Positions 52,289 to 61,957 of a stretch of DNA of 64,000 bases are shown piece by piece. Positions within the stretch are counted from its first letter, which is position 1, and the number at the start of each line of letters is the position of its first letter. The DNA is from Yponomeuta sedellus (lineage: Eukaryota; Arthropoda; Insecta; Lepidoptera; Yponomeutidae): positions 18,539,988 through 18,603,987 of the forward strand of contig OW203726.1 in NCBI GenBank assembly GCA_934045075.1, written 5' to 3'. The translations under genes and the position numbers were made by a program. The notes under the pieces are model-generated. The model searched no databases. It had not been told where the DNA came from and saw only the letters and a program-made list of their open reading frames with translations.

Positions 52289-52812
52289 AAAAAACCGGCC
52301 AAGTGCGAGTCAGACTCGCGCACCGAGGGTTCCGTACAAACCTGTATTATAGACCTGAGTATTTGGTATGAATTTCAATTTAATACCTCTACGCGTTTAT
52401 GAGGAAATGGGTAGTAAGTTTAAAATTATTAAAAAAAAAAAATATTTTGTGATGTAACTAAAAATTTATGGTTTTCGTAATTTTTCCTTTATCTATGCTA
52501 TAAGACGTTGCTTCGTACCAAATTTCAAGATTCTGAGTTCACGGGAAGCACCCTGTAGGTTTTGATTCCCTTGCAAGTGTCGAAAATTTGCGGCATAAAC
52601 GGCTGTATCTTTTGATTGCGTTGGCTTAGAAGTTTGATTTTTTCACAGCTTCAAGGGACAGTAGACTTGAGTAATTGATATAAATTTCAGCTTCATACCT
52701 CCACGCGTTCCTGAGAAAAAGGGTCTTGACAGACGGACGGACGGACGGACAGACGGACAACAAAGTGATCCTATAAGGGTTCCGTTTTTTCCTTTTGAGG
52801 TACGGAACCCTA
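52289..52812 (-). mobile_element. 'ggttccgta' repeat, copy 2
   Basis: Inverted relative of 43241-43808: 'accggccaagtgcgagtc' end, 'cgtttatgaggaaatgggta', 'tcacgggaagcaccctgtag', 'gacggacggacggac' run, 'ccttttgaggtacggaaccc' end. Confidence 0.7.
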
Positions 52813-52834
52813 AAAACAAGCAAACCCAACAGAT

Positions 52835-52936
52835 TGTAGACTTTTAGTCCGGATCTACTTACGGGTGTTGTTATATCGTAAGTAGATCCGGACTAAAAGT
52901 CTACAATGTATTGTGCTTACGAAAGTTTTAGTTCAA
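52835..52936 (+). mobile_element. Retroposon H with perfect inverted 5' part
   Basis: 13-bp TSD 'aaacccaacagat' (52822-52834 and 52937-52949). 'tgtagacttttagtccgg' plus 'atctactta' is followed, 17 bases on, by its exact inverse, then the tail 'ttgtgcttacgaaagttt'. It forms a 27-bp perfect stem. Confidence 0.75.
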
Positions 52937-53135
52937 AAACCCAACAGATGTTATCCTGCATGCAGCGCCATCTGCCGGGATGATTAGTGAAGCTAAACGC
53001 ATACAAAAAATTCATTCAAATATGTCCCACCGTTTAGGAGGAGTTCAGTGACAGATACACACGTACAGTAAAATTTAAAACTTTTTAACGTAAAATTACA
53101 GGCCATTCGACGCTTATGTATTTATACAATATTAA

Positions 53136-53485
53136 GTACAGTACTACACATCATAAAAGTCCCTTCGGGAATCTACGTTCACGCAGACTAGGAAGAAGTG
53201 TAACGAAAGTACCCGAAGCTATAAGTACATTCAACATGATCTTTAACCGATACGGTTAAGGTGCAAAATTGATTGCCGCAGTAGCGCTACCTATTTCGCA
53301 CACGCTAATATTGCCAAACTAATAGTCACTTGCATCGATGACGTTGAGTCAACCAATAGCAACAAAGGCCGCGCGCCTGCCATAAAATTAAACTATCTGA
53401 TTGGTCGATCAACTTGCCGCACATCCAAAATTTGGTCATCTGCGCAGGTACATCCGCGAGACTTATTTCTTGTGTAGCACTGTAC
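53136..53485. mobile_element. Non-autonomous DNA element, copy 2
   Basis: See 24311-24663. 350 bp, same orientation, about 93-95 percent similar by eye, with inverted ends 'gtacagtactacaca' and 'tgtgtagcactgtac'. Confidence 0.7.
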
Positions 53486-54150
53486 CATACAAATTAAGTA
53501 ATTCAACTAATAAACAAACGATTACTAAAAAAAAGGTGTTATTATAATTCTGTTTTCCCAAGTAGGCCAAAATACACGAAAAAAACACGATTGGTCGCTA
53601 ATTTTTGGTCGCCATTTCACCTTTCAAGATAGCTCGAATGGCAATAATTTGCGTCACTTAGCAACACTAGACATTCAGTTCTCTAGAAGATCCCACGCCC
53701 GCCGCTCGGCGCTCTGAGTAATGCCTTAGTTAGGCGAAATGAGAGTGCAAAGTTTACATAATAACGCCATCACGGCAACACGAAATGAGCTTGCTACAAA
53801 AGGACCGACGGAAAAGAACATTTCGAATTTCCAAATTTGAAATTCAAATCTTCGGTCCCTATATTACGCGTTCCAAATCCTAACCGATTTCAGTCGTCTT
53901 ACTTTCAAACATACTATACTATAGCAAATGTCAGGAATCGGGCAGGCTTTGGCGCGTATAGTAAGGCCCCTACGGTCGGCTGTCATTGTTTTGCTTTTTT
54001 CCCGATGGGCACGGAAAGGTTTATTGATTTCTGCTAAATGCTTATTAGATAGAGTCCATCAAGATATCGTTTATCAGATATATCATTTAGTACCTAATAC
54101 CCGAGATTTCCGCAATAAGCCTCATTGTTAGACCGTTGTACGTAGCAAGG
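53486..54150. other. No gene or repeat recognised
   Basis: Two overlapping ORFs of about 66 codons with no recognisable domain. Confidence 0.4.
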
Positions 54151-54320
54151 GGTGAGGTTATAACTAACCTCAGCGCTTGCTACTTGCATTTCAAACATAA
54201 GGGTTTCCTCACGATCACTTCCTTCACAGTTGCCGAGTATTATTGCTACTACAAAATCACAAATGTAAATAACTTAGAAAACAAATTCATTGGTACATCG
54301 CACTCGCGAAATTATTTATA
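54151..54320 (-). mobile_element. SINE-L fragment
   Basis: 'cctcagcgcttgctacttg', 'gggtttcctcacgatcac', 'cttcacagttgccgagta', 'aaacaaattcattggtaca'. Head missing. Confidence 0.55.
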
Positions 54321-54446
54321 GGTAATTAAGTACTAAATAATTACATGACATGTACTAAACCTAGTAGAACCAAAATACTTTAGTAAATGAATTGAGCCTT
54401 TAAAATGATTTAAAACGTAATGAAGTTTAAAACGTTGAAGTCTATA

Positions 54447-55730
54447 CATAGGCTGCTACTTATGTATGCGGAATCTGGGATTCCAATAATTTTAAACGCA
54501 ATGTCTGACCTCCATGGTCAAATTCGTTCTTTTTTTAAATAATAGCCGCTAATATTTTTTCTCTTATATACGTTAGTGTTTGGTTTTGTTGGGTTTAAAA
54601 TGTCATATCGCTGAAAAAATGGAACTCACCCGTGAAAATATTCGTGCTATGATGTATTACGATTTTCGACGTGATTTAACGCAACAACAGTGCGTAGATC
54701 AACTAACTTCGACTTTTGGTGGTGAAGCTCCATCAAAAACGACTGTGTATCACTGCTTTAGTGAGTTTAATCGCGGGCGCAGTAAGCTCACGGACGAAGT
54801 TAAAGAAGGTCGCCCAAAATCGGTGGTTGTGCCACAAAATATTGAAGCTGTGCGAAAACTAATAATGCAAGATCGCCATGTTACGTATCGCGAGATAGAG
54901 GCTATTCTGGGCATATGTATGATGAGCATTCATAGGATATTACATGAACATTTGTCTGTAAAAAAAATTTGTTCGCGTTGGATCCCGCACAACTTAACTC
55001 AGGATCAAAAAGATGCTCGCGTCGAATGGTGCAAGAAAACCTTAAAAAAATTCAACGGAGGCGACTCAAAATCTGTTTATAATATCTACACAGGTGCCGA
55101 ATCCTGGATCTAAGCGTACGATTCCGAAACTAAACAACAATCAACAGTTTGGGTGTTTCAAAATGAGCCGAACCCTACGAAAGTGGCTCGTGCAAAAAGC
55201 ACTGTAAAGCAAATGGTGGCCTGCTTTATTGGTATTAATGGCCATGTGGCTACAATACCAGTGGAGAATCGCACAACGGTTAATTCGGAGTGGTACACGA
55301 CCATTTGTTTGCCGGAAGTATTTGAAAAAATACGCCATAACAACCAGTGATGCAGAATCATACTTCACCATGACAATGCCAGCTGTCATACATCTCAGGA
55401 AACAACTACATTTTTGGATGGTCAAAAAATAGAATTGATGGGTCATCCACCGTACAGCCCTGATTTGGCACCCAATGATTTCTATTTATTCCCAAATGTA
55501 AAGAATAAATTACGTCGTAAACAATTTTCGACCCGTGAAGATGCCGTAGATGCGTTCAAACAGCACGTTTTGGAGATACCTCAGAGTGGAAAAAGTGTTT
55601 TACAAATTGGTTTCATCGAATGCAAAAGTGCATCGATCATAGTGGAGAATACTTTGAAAAACAATAAAAGCATATTTAGCCATATACATTTGTTTATTTT
55701 TTCTATTCCGCATACATAAGTAGCAGCTCG
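54447..55730 (+). mobile_element. Mariner (DD34D) element, copy 2, full length
   Basis: 1,284 bp between TA dinucleotides (54445-54446 and 55731-55732). Ends share 'ggctgctacttatgtatg' in inverted orientation. Same subfamily as 11771-13055 and very similar to it. Confidence 0.92.
54619..55719 (+). pseudogene. Mariner transposase, one frame with two stops and a lost catalytic Asp
   Basis: From the ATG at 54619 the same frame runs to 55719. N-terminal helix-turn-helix region about residues 1-110 ('DLTQQQCVDQLTSTFG', 'GRPKSVVVPQNIEAVRKLI'), linker 'SRWIPHNLTQDQKDARVEW', then the catalytic domain. The first catalytic Asp is replaced by Ala ('YTGAESWI', against Asp in copy 1). A stop follows two codons later at 55111-55113 and another at 55348-55350. 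The second Asp ('HHDNAS') and third Asp ('YSPDLAPNDF') are intact, with 34 residues between them, giving the DD34D spacing. Dead on three counts, yet free of frameshifts. Confidence 0.9.
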
Positions 55731-55737
55731 TAATATA

Positions 55738-55912
55738 AACATGAATCGCTGAATGTGATGGTAAGCGTAAATCTCGAGAGCAGCTGAACCGATTTCTCTA
55801 ATATTTTTTTTAGAATATTTCTTGGAGTACAAGGATGGTTCTTACGGAGGGAAAAATTAAAAAAAATAATGAATCGATTGTTAGGCGGTACGAAGTTCGC
55901 TGGGTCAGCTAT
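55738..55912 (+). mobile_element. RTE-like LINE tail directly after mariner copy 2
   Basis: 'aatcgctgaatgtgatggta', 'aatctcgagagcagctga', 'gatggttcttacggaggg', ending 'cgctgggtcagct'. Confidence 0.6.
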
Positions 55913-56399
55913 TTGTACATAAAAATAGAATATTATAAATATTTGGCACACTGTATCCTACTGTCGGTACAGGCTTGCTGGTACGAGTCAACAGCACATC
56001 AACACTTACATGCGTGCTCTCGGTTATATTACTGGCCAATTTGCAACGTTTTTGTAAAGGTTGACCTGATTTGAAACGTACGATAACTTACTTAGAGCTT
56101 CGGTTCTACTTTTTTGTTTTGTGATTGCTCCAGGAAGATTCCCGGTTTCCGGAAAAGTTTTCTTATTTTCGGCAGCAACCTGTTACCGTGGTATAAAAAT
56201 ACAATTTCTTAGACACGATGATGCAGCGTTTCAGTAAATTTATGAATACCTCGACACGCTTTAAGAAAATCCTCAATCTAGCCACGAAAAGAGAAAATAA
56301 TTAGGGGAATAATTATACTTAAAAAAAATCAAATTCTAGCTAAGTGACAACAAGAAAATTTTTATTCCCGAAATATATGTTTAAAGCGGTATAGTGAAA
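55913..56399. other. No gene or repeat recognised
   Basis: Nothing matched; no credible ORF. Confidence 0.4.
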
Positions 56400-56600
56400 C
56401 GACCGAATTTTTTTTTGACGTGATCTTAGAAGTTTGTTGTTTTACAGCCTCGAAGGATTGCAGACCTGAGTATATATAATATGCTTATTATTTCAACTCC
56501 ATACCTCGCTTTCTCGAGATAAAGGGTCTGCTCTTGACAGACAGAAGACAGGCAGACAGACAGACATTCGGACGGACGGAGTTAGTGAATTAGTTAGTTA
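56400..56600 (-). mobile_element. 'ggttccgta' repeat, internal fragment
   Basis: 'cttagaagtttgttgtttta', 'gcctcgaaggattgcagac', 'aaagggtctgctcttgacag' and a 'cagacagacagac' run correspond to the minus-strand order of 52600-52760. Confidence 0.5.
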
Positions 56601-56629
56601 GACCTGATATTTATTATTTCTTTCAGCTT

Positions 56630-56830
56630 CATAGTAGGGCCTTGCACGTAGCAAGCGCTGAGGTATCTTAACACTAGGGTTCCCTCACGGTGTTTTCCTT
56701 TACCGTTAGCGAGTGGTATTCCTACTATAACTACACAAATGGACATAACTTAGATTACAAAGTCATTGGTACATGCCGGGATTTGAACCCACGACCTACC
56801 GATTGAGAAGCTGCCGTTCTACGGACGAAC
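56630..56830 (-). mobile_element. SINE-L with tRNA-like head
   Basis: 'agcgctgaggtatcttaac', 'ccgttagcgagtggtattc', 'caaagtcattggtacatgc' and the head in reverse ('gggatttgaacccacgacc', 'gagaagctgccgttctac'). It is followed at 56845-56885 by a 'gcggtacggaaccctta' scrap. Confidence 0.65.
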
Positions 56831-57002
56831 AAAATCCTAAATGATCCTAAGTTCCCTTTTTCCTTTGGCGGTACGGAACCCTTAAAACCCATTATGTCCC
56901 CACCGAGGTGCATGGAAAGAAAGAAATCATTTAAATTGCCACGAATGCACACACATAGAAAATTACACAGTAATGGGAAAGATGAACACGGGTCCCTTCA
57001 GT

Positions 57003-57080
57003 GAGGATGAGAACCAAGTCGGGATTGGTGGAGGCTTGCAAGACTAGTGGCTGGTCTTACTGTCAGAAGTTTTGCCGCTC
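57003..57080 (-). mobile_element. 5S-SINE fragment
   Basis: 'gaaccaagtcgggattggtg', 'ggcttgcaagactagtggct', 'tcttactgtcagaagttt'. Middle of the element only. Confidence 0.6.
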
Positions 57081-57470
57081 TGACCTCTTTTTGTCCTTTA
57101 TGCCATAACATAAAGGACAGAAATTACATTGATATTCCTGTCTGACGCACGACTATAACTCAAAATATTGAAAGCAATGTTCGAAAGTACCTACGCAGGT
57201 ATGTCTTATAAACACTAAATCACACGAACGTCGAACGGGGCGAGGAGATCCCAACATCGACACGATGTCGAGCCCTCATATCATATTCTTGAAAGCTATT
57301 ATAGACGAGAAGATTTTCTTTATGCGACTCGCTGGAAATAGTTATAACTACTTGGTCACCTAAAAAGTGAACAATTCCTGTAACAAGTAATTAAATAGAT
57401 AGGGTTTCCTATAACTATACAGCATTAATACTTCAAAAGATTTACATATTTACAAAAAAGAATGAAAGAA
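57081..57470. other. No gene or repeat recognised
   Basis: Featureless apart from a short 'ctttatgccataacataaag' palindrome. Confidence 0.4.
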
Positions 57471-57473
57471 TAA

Positions 57474-57550
57474 AGAATTTTTAGCCTCTAAATAGGTTTT
57501 TAAATTTGTCCTTAGCACGGGTTAGTGCATTAAAAATATAAAAATTGTAT
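57474..57550 (+). mobile_element. SINE-X 3' end only
   Basis: 'tttttagcctctaaataggt', 'ttgtccttagcacgggtta', 'gcattaaaaatataaaaatt'. Strongly 5'-truncated. Flanking 'aaaaaagaa' words are a possible TSD. Confidence 0.6.
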
Positions 57551-57609
57551 AAAAAAAAGAACGGTTTAACTAAAAAAGTCTACACCGCTGGTGGAATATT
57601 ATTTATTGT

Positions 57610-57905
57610 ACGAACACCGCGGTGCAGCGGTGTTAGCCCAGTGGGTAGAAGAATAGACTCGGAAGGACCTAGGTTCGATTCCCAGTGCGAGCATGTAGGT
57701 ATCTATGACTTTTTTATTTTCAAAGTTATGAACATCTGCGAATTCGTTGTAGCATTTTATTTATTTTTTTTTCATTTCATTTCAATACCACGAACAAGGG
57801 CAGCCCTAGGGCGCAGCCCTTCTCTAAGATACAGAGTGTGGGCCTAATTACTACGCGTCTCCACTGCGGATTGCCGTTTCGTGCGCTGAGGTTTGTGAAC
57901 GAGCG
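57610..57905 (+). mobile_element. SINE-L head joined to an inverted SINE-L 3' block
   Basis: Plus-strand head with A box 'ttagcccagtgg' and B box 'ggttcgattcc', body to about 57760. Then a minus-strand 3' block ('gggcgcagcccttctctaa', 'ctgcggattgccgtttcg'). Either two fragments or another inverted rearrangement. Confidence 0.55.
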
Positions 57906-58740
57906 ATTTGCCGAGTTTATATTTTTCTGCCCAGTTGGCCACTGCAATTGCAGCGGCGTTGGCCTCTGCTAGGTCCTCCAGAGAGGTCACAATGACTATC
58001 AGGCAAGCGAGAGCAACCTTTTTATTTACCTCGCATAGAGACACAATGTTGAATTTGGGTCCCGCCTGCGTAGTCAATATCCAGCAGTCGTGTCGTTATT
58101 TTTGTGTTTTTAGCTTTTTATCAAAGCGCCCTCTAGTGATGAGTAATAAAAAAAGTAGTAAAATCCAACATAGTGCCATGTAGTGACGAAGTATACAACT
58201 CCTTTTAAAAAGCATAGTATTACGATAGTTAATTTGCTTTAATTTGACAAATCGTTTGACATCTTAATTGTCAAAACCTGAACATTGGTTAACTACTTAT
58301 GAGATTAATTCCGTACCTATAAAACTGTGTCATTTTATGTATGTACCTAAATATTTTTACTTTACTTAAGATCAGACATAAGAGCATACATACAAGCTAA
58401 ACATATCACTCTCCTATTGGACTCCGCCGCAGTCGGATAAAAAGGTTCTCTCCAAAATGTTTTTACATAAAGGAATTACATTCTGATCTATGGTGCGTGT
58501 AGATTTTATGTAAATAATCACTGAGGGTCCCTTTCTTTGTTGACTTATTTGAGTTCGAGAGGGATCACTGTGTCAAATTTCGTATGACAGAGATATATGG
58601 AAATCTTTGGTCTTTTGACCCAGCCCAGGCCCTGTTTCAATTTGCCAAGTTTTGATAGCAACGAATTGTGTAGGTGCTCAATGCCCACTACCTCGCAAGA
58701 TTGTCGTATGATAGGAGGTTCTAGAATAAATTTTTGTTAC
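57906..58740. other. No gene supported
   Basis: 57908-58183 (plus) and 57844-58077 (minus) are overlapping ORFs of 77-91 codons. The minus frame reads 'VNKKVALACLIVIVTSLEDL', reminiscent of retroelement tails such as the AEVAAKLKTRKY region, but too weak to call. The rest is featureless. Confidence 0.35.
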
Positions 58741-58835
58741 GTAACCTTATATACGTCCCACTACAGGGCACAGGTTTTCTCTCAGAGAGAGGGAGAGAGA
58801 GAGTATATGGGCTTAACCACGCGTCAATTAGTGGA
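58741..58835 (-). mobile_element. SINE-L 3' block
   Basis: 'tacgtcccactacagggca', 'caggttttctctcagagag', expanded (ga)n, 'tgggcttaaccacgcg'. Confidence 0.5.
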
Positions 58836-59034
58836 ATTAATTAGATTTCAAAGTGGGGTAAAAGTTGTTGCTTACGGTATGACTTTAATTATGACTGTCC
58901 ACTAAAACTAAAAAAGTGAGATCCTTTACGGAGATTTAAAATAAAAGAACATCGGCGCTTTTGTTATTTCTTAATGGTCGCCAATGGTCGACATAGTTGA
59001 ATTGGATGTGGATGGTACGGGACCGTGAGAAATG

Positions 59035-59095
59035 GCATCTGGGGGAAAAGGCCTATACCCAGCAGTGGGCAGCGAAGGGCTGATGATGATGATGG
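59035..59095 (+). mobile_element. SINE or LINE 3' tail
   Basis: 'gggggaaaaggcctatacc', 'cagcagtgggcagcgaagg', then a 'gatgatgatgatgg' tail. Confidence 0.55.
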
Positions 59096-59098
59096 TCG

Positions 59099-59462
59099 TC
59101 AAAGGGCTAGTGGCCTAGTCGAATCGAGTGATTGGAATCAATCACTTGAGTTAAGCAAGGACAGGCGCCGTTAGGTGCAGGGTGGGTGGCCATCCCGTGA
59201 CTACCGCTAGTGGCATTTTTATGACCGCGTCCGTGCTTCGCAAGGCACGCTAAGCCGTTGGTGCCAGCTGTCATGGCAGTCGTCAAGCCATGTCAGAGGC
59301 CTTATGGGTGGCTTGATCACTTCTGACAGTAGGTACGGCCCGCCACTGTCTTACAATTCTACAATTCTTCACCGACCCGGACTTGGCCCCCGTGGTGGTG
59401 TATGACCTAACCTTCATGCGATGCAGGAAGACACCTGAGCCCCAGCAGTGGGGACATGGGGA
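59099..59462 (+). mobile_element. 5S-SINE, nearly complete
   Basis: Head 'gattggaatcaatcacttga', 'gttaagcaaggacaggcgcc', 'cagggtgggtggccatcccg' (5S-like, with changes); full body without the deletion seen at 49998; 3' block 'gcgatgcaggaagacacc', 'cagcagtggggacatgggg'. Confidence 0.75.
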
Positions 59463-59983
59463 AGGACGTCCCGGACGGACAAACTAAATCAAAGTAGTTG
59501 ATGTATTAGCAAAAGGCAAGATAAAAAGTACCCGGAACCGGCATGCGTGCATGCAACGGCTAATAAACGTTGATGAAGCGAAGGTGATCTGTCAGGATTG
59601 TTGCAAGAGGCAGTCTTGAATTTCCGCCTAGCCCTCTCAGGATACAGGCGTGAGGTGGTATTATGTAGATGTTTACAACGTTTTAAAGTAGGTAATAAGA
59701 TTGTTTGATACCAGGGTTAGTGTATCTGGCACCGAAGCCAGCGGTTGAAATATCTATACGCCCTGAATTATTGTCTAAAACCCTTGGAATGAGCTCGCTC
59801 GCAAAACACAAACTTGGCTCGAGGCTAATTGTAGAATAATTGTTACCTTTAACAAATTAACACTCATCCCTACTACAAAATTCAATGTACAAAGTGAATT
59901 TGCTTAGAAAGAAAAATAATGAGAGAAAGGAAAGGCTTTGGGAGTTTAAGCTCGTGTTTGTATATAGTATCAACCCTTTGTAC
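59463..59983. other. No gene or repeat recognised
   Basis: 59520-59640 is slightly GC-richer. No credible ORF. Confidence 0.4.
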
Positions 59984-60172
59984 GTATATTCCGACTGCTG
60001 GGGCACGGGTCTCTTCCTGCATAGCATGAAGGTTAGGCTATACTCCACGGGGACAAATGCGGGTTGGTGGAAGATCGTAAGACAGAGGCGGGCCTTACTG
60101 CCAGAAGTTATCAAGCCGCCCATAAGGCCTTTGACATGGCTTAACGACTGCCATTACATGACAGCACGCGTC
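59984..60172 (-). mobile_element. 5S-SINE 3' half
   Basis: 'tatcaaccctttgtacgta', 'tgctggggcacgggtctctt', 'gcgggttggtggaagatcg', 'aagccgcccataaggcctt'. The head is missing; the LINE tail at 60176 follows. Confidence 0.65.
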
Positions 60173-60175
60173 TGT

Positions 60176-60265
60176 AATAGGGTTTATTGCTTTTAGCAAT
60201 AAGGCCGCCAAATGTAACTTGTTTTTTTCTAGTGTACAATACAGAATATTTTTATCTTATGTTTA
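60176..60265 (+). mobile_element. LINE tail ('aataaggccgcc' class)
   Basis: 'attgcttttagcaataaggc', 'cgccaaatgtaacttg', 'gtgtacaatacagaatattt', 'ttatct' end. Confidence 0.6.
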
Positions 60266-60314
60266 TTTGTCTTTATAAACTAAACACATATTATTATAAA
60301 TAGTAGTATCAGTA

Positions 60315-60435
60315 CCAGTATCCCGAAGGGCCAGGCAGAGACAAGGGTCTGCCACTTGTTACGATAACGATAGATCTCCTTCGCCTTATCAACGTTCATA
60401 TTAAGTCGCTGCAATCAATGCACGCGATGGCTAAC
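60315..60435 (+). repeat. Dispersed repeat (family of 17109-17240)
   Basis: 'tatcccgaagggccaggca', 'tctgccacttgttacgataa', 'caacgttcatattaagtcgc'. Third copy of the family. Confidence 0.5.
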
Positions 60436-60527
60436 AAATGTTTCATTTCCATAGAATAGTCTAAAAATGCACATTTCCCGCATTTAATCTTCGCTAAGAC
60501 ATTGCTGGTGTCTCGAAGCGAAAAGAC

Positions 60528-60572
60528 GTACATTGTATGGAATCAGGCGTTACTTGATTCCATACAGTGTAC
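60528..60572. repeat. Hairpin
   Basis: 'gtacattgtatggaatca' and 'tgattccatacagtgtac' pair around 'ggcgttact', with one mismatch. A related word series ('gtacgttgtagggaa', 'caggcgttact') lies at 60989-61012 inside the foldback element. Confidence 0.6.
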
Positions 60573-60589
60573 ATACAATGTGATGTCAC

Positions 60590-60668
60590 AATATTGCGCT
60601 CGGGCGCTCATTAGGGGATGGCTATCAGCACAGCAGTAGACTAATATAGCCTGAAGAAGAAGAAGAAA
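60590..60668 (+). pseudogene. RTE-like LINE C-terminus scrap
   Basis: 'gcgctcattaggggatggct', 'agcagtagactaatatagcc', 'gaagaagaagaag' tail. Corresponds to the last 25 codons of the ORF ends at 48166 and 50326. Confidence 0.55.
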
Positions 60669-60675
60669 GCGTTGA

Positions 60676-60885
60676 CGACCTCTGTGGCGTAGCGGTAGCG
60701 CGTCTGCCTACCATGCAAGAGGTCCCGGGTTCGAATCCCGGCTGAAAAACAAAAAAAAAAGTCCAGGTCTTGGATGTTTACATGTTTGTGATGTCGTTGT
60801 TTCTGGTTCCCACGACACAGGGTATCCTAGTGTGGGGCCAGAAGCAATGTATGTGCCTGTATGTAAATGTTATGTTATGTTATGC
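60676..60885 (+). mobile_element. SINE-G (tRNA-derived SINE), best copy
   Basis: tRNA-like head 'tggcgtagcggtagcgcg' with an A box of TRGCNNAGYGG form, and 'gtcccgggttcgaatcccgg' holding a perfect B box. A poly(A)-like run follows, then body 'gatgtcgttgtttctggttc', 'gggtatcctagtgtggggc', and a (tgtta)n tail. The T arm and A box are close to those of glycine-type tRNAs, an impression only. It differs from SINE-L and SINE-X in body and tail. Confidence 0.7.
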
Positions 60886-60904
60886 TGAAAGCCATAAAAG
60901 CATT

Positions 60905-61328
60905 AAAATGTGAAAATTACTTTGCTAAATTCTGCCAAAAATCCCACAAGCACCATGCGGTTAGTTAATGCACCGCCCGCTTTTGACGTACGTTGTAGGG
61001 AAACAGGCGTTACTTTTTGGAAATTAATAATAGCGATCAAATGTGAAAATCACTTTGCCAAAATCCCACAAGCACCTTGCGGTTAGTTAATGCACCGCCC
61101 TCCCTCCCACTTTTTCAAGCAGAAGCAAGGCACGAACACACCACCACCGACACGTCTGAGAAAATGCACGACCCGTTTCGCCTCTAACACGAGGCATCCT
61201 CAGGCTCACAAATGCAAGAGGCACTTGTATTTGTGAGCCTGCGGGAGAGGGAGGGCGGTGCATTAACTAACCGCATGGTGCTTGTGGGATTTTTGGCAGA
61301 ATTAAGCAGAGTTATTTTCACACTTTAA
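60905..61328. mobile_element. Foldback element with about 75-bp inverted ends
   Basis: Left end 60905-60982 ('gccaaaaatcccacaagca', 'tgcggttagttaatgcacc') and right end 61252-61328 are inverted copies. A third copy of the same block lies at 61040-61103 in direct orientation to the left end. An inner palindrome ('caggctcacaaatgcaag' and 'cttgtatttgtgagcctg') sits at 61201-61242. No ORF. Confidence 0.7.
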
Positions 61329-61886
61329 GACGTACAATACAATATACTGTATAAAACATTTTTTATATGGTAATGTGGAAATGATGGGCTGATGATGATG
61401 TCATGTGTTTAAGTCTTTATTAGAAAATGTTCCGATATCAATGGAAAAACAACCTTTCTAAAGTAACTTTGCGCCAGATTTGACGCGAATGTCTCCAAAT
61501 AACTGGCTGCGTTATCGCGTTGATCAGCCACAGAGCTATCGAAGCTACATTCACAGCCCATTTACAACTCTAAATTTTCGGAAATTGGAGTCGGAGTGCC
61601 ACGTGCAATCATTTGAAGCGTGTTTGATTTCATGTCACACCTAACAGAACGACGCGCTAGGAATTTAAATCACAAATAGGTGACAAAAGCCTATTAGGTA
61701 TCAATCAACTAACCACAGATTTTGGAATTTGTAGTGAGTGCTACATAGATTTAACTCGTTTTAACATGTGTTCAGGGTTAATTTTCCACTTTGTATAATC
61801 GAGATCAGGAATTTTTGATTAAAAAAAAAGACACATTTGCATAAACCAAAATACTGAAATAATGCAAATATGTTTCAGAATCAAGG
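61329..61886. other. No gene or repeat recognised
   Basis: A 'gatgggctgatgatgatg' tail scrap at 61383-61400. Otherwise featureless. Confidence 0.4.
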
Positions 61887-61957
61887 CACGTGTGTGTGTC
61901 TGTGTATGTATGTGTGTGTGTGTATGCATACGTGTATGTGTATATGTATGTAGGTAC
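61887..61957. repeat. (tg)n / (tatg)n microsatellite
   Basis: 'gtgtgtgtgtctgtgtatgt' and related words over about 70 bp. Confidence 0.85.
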
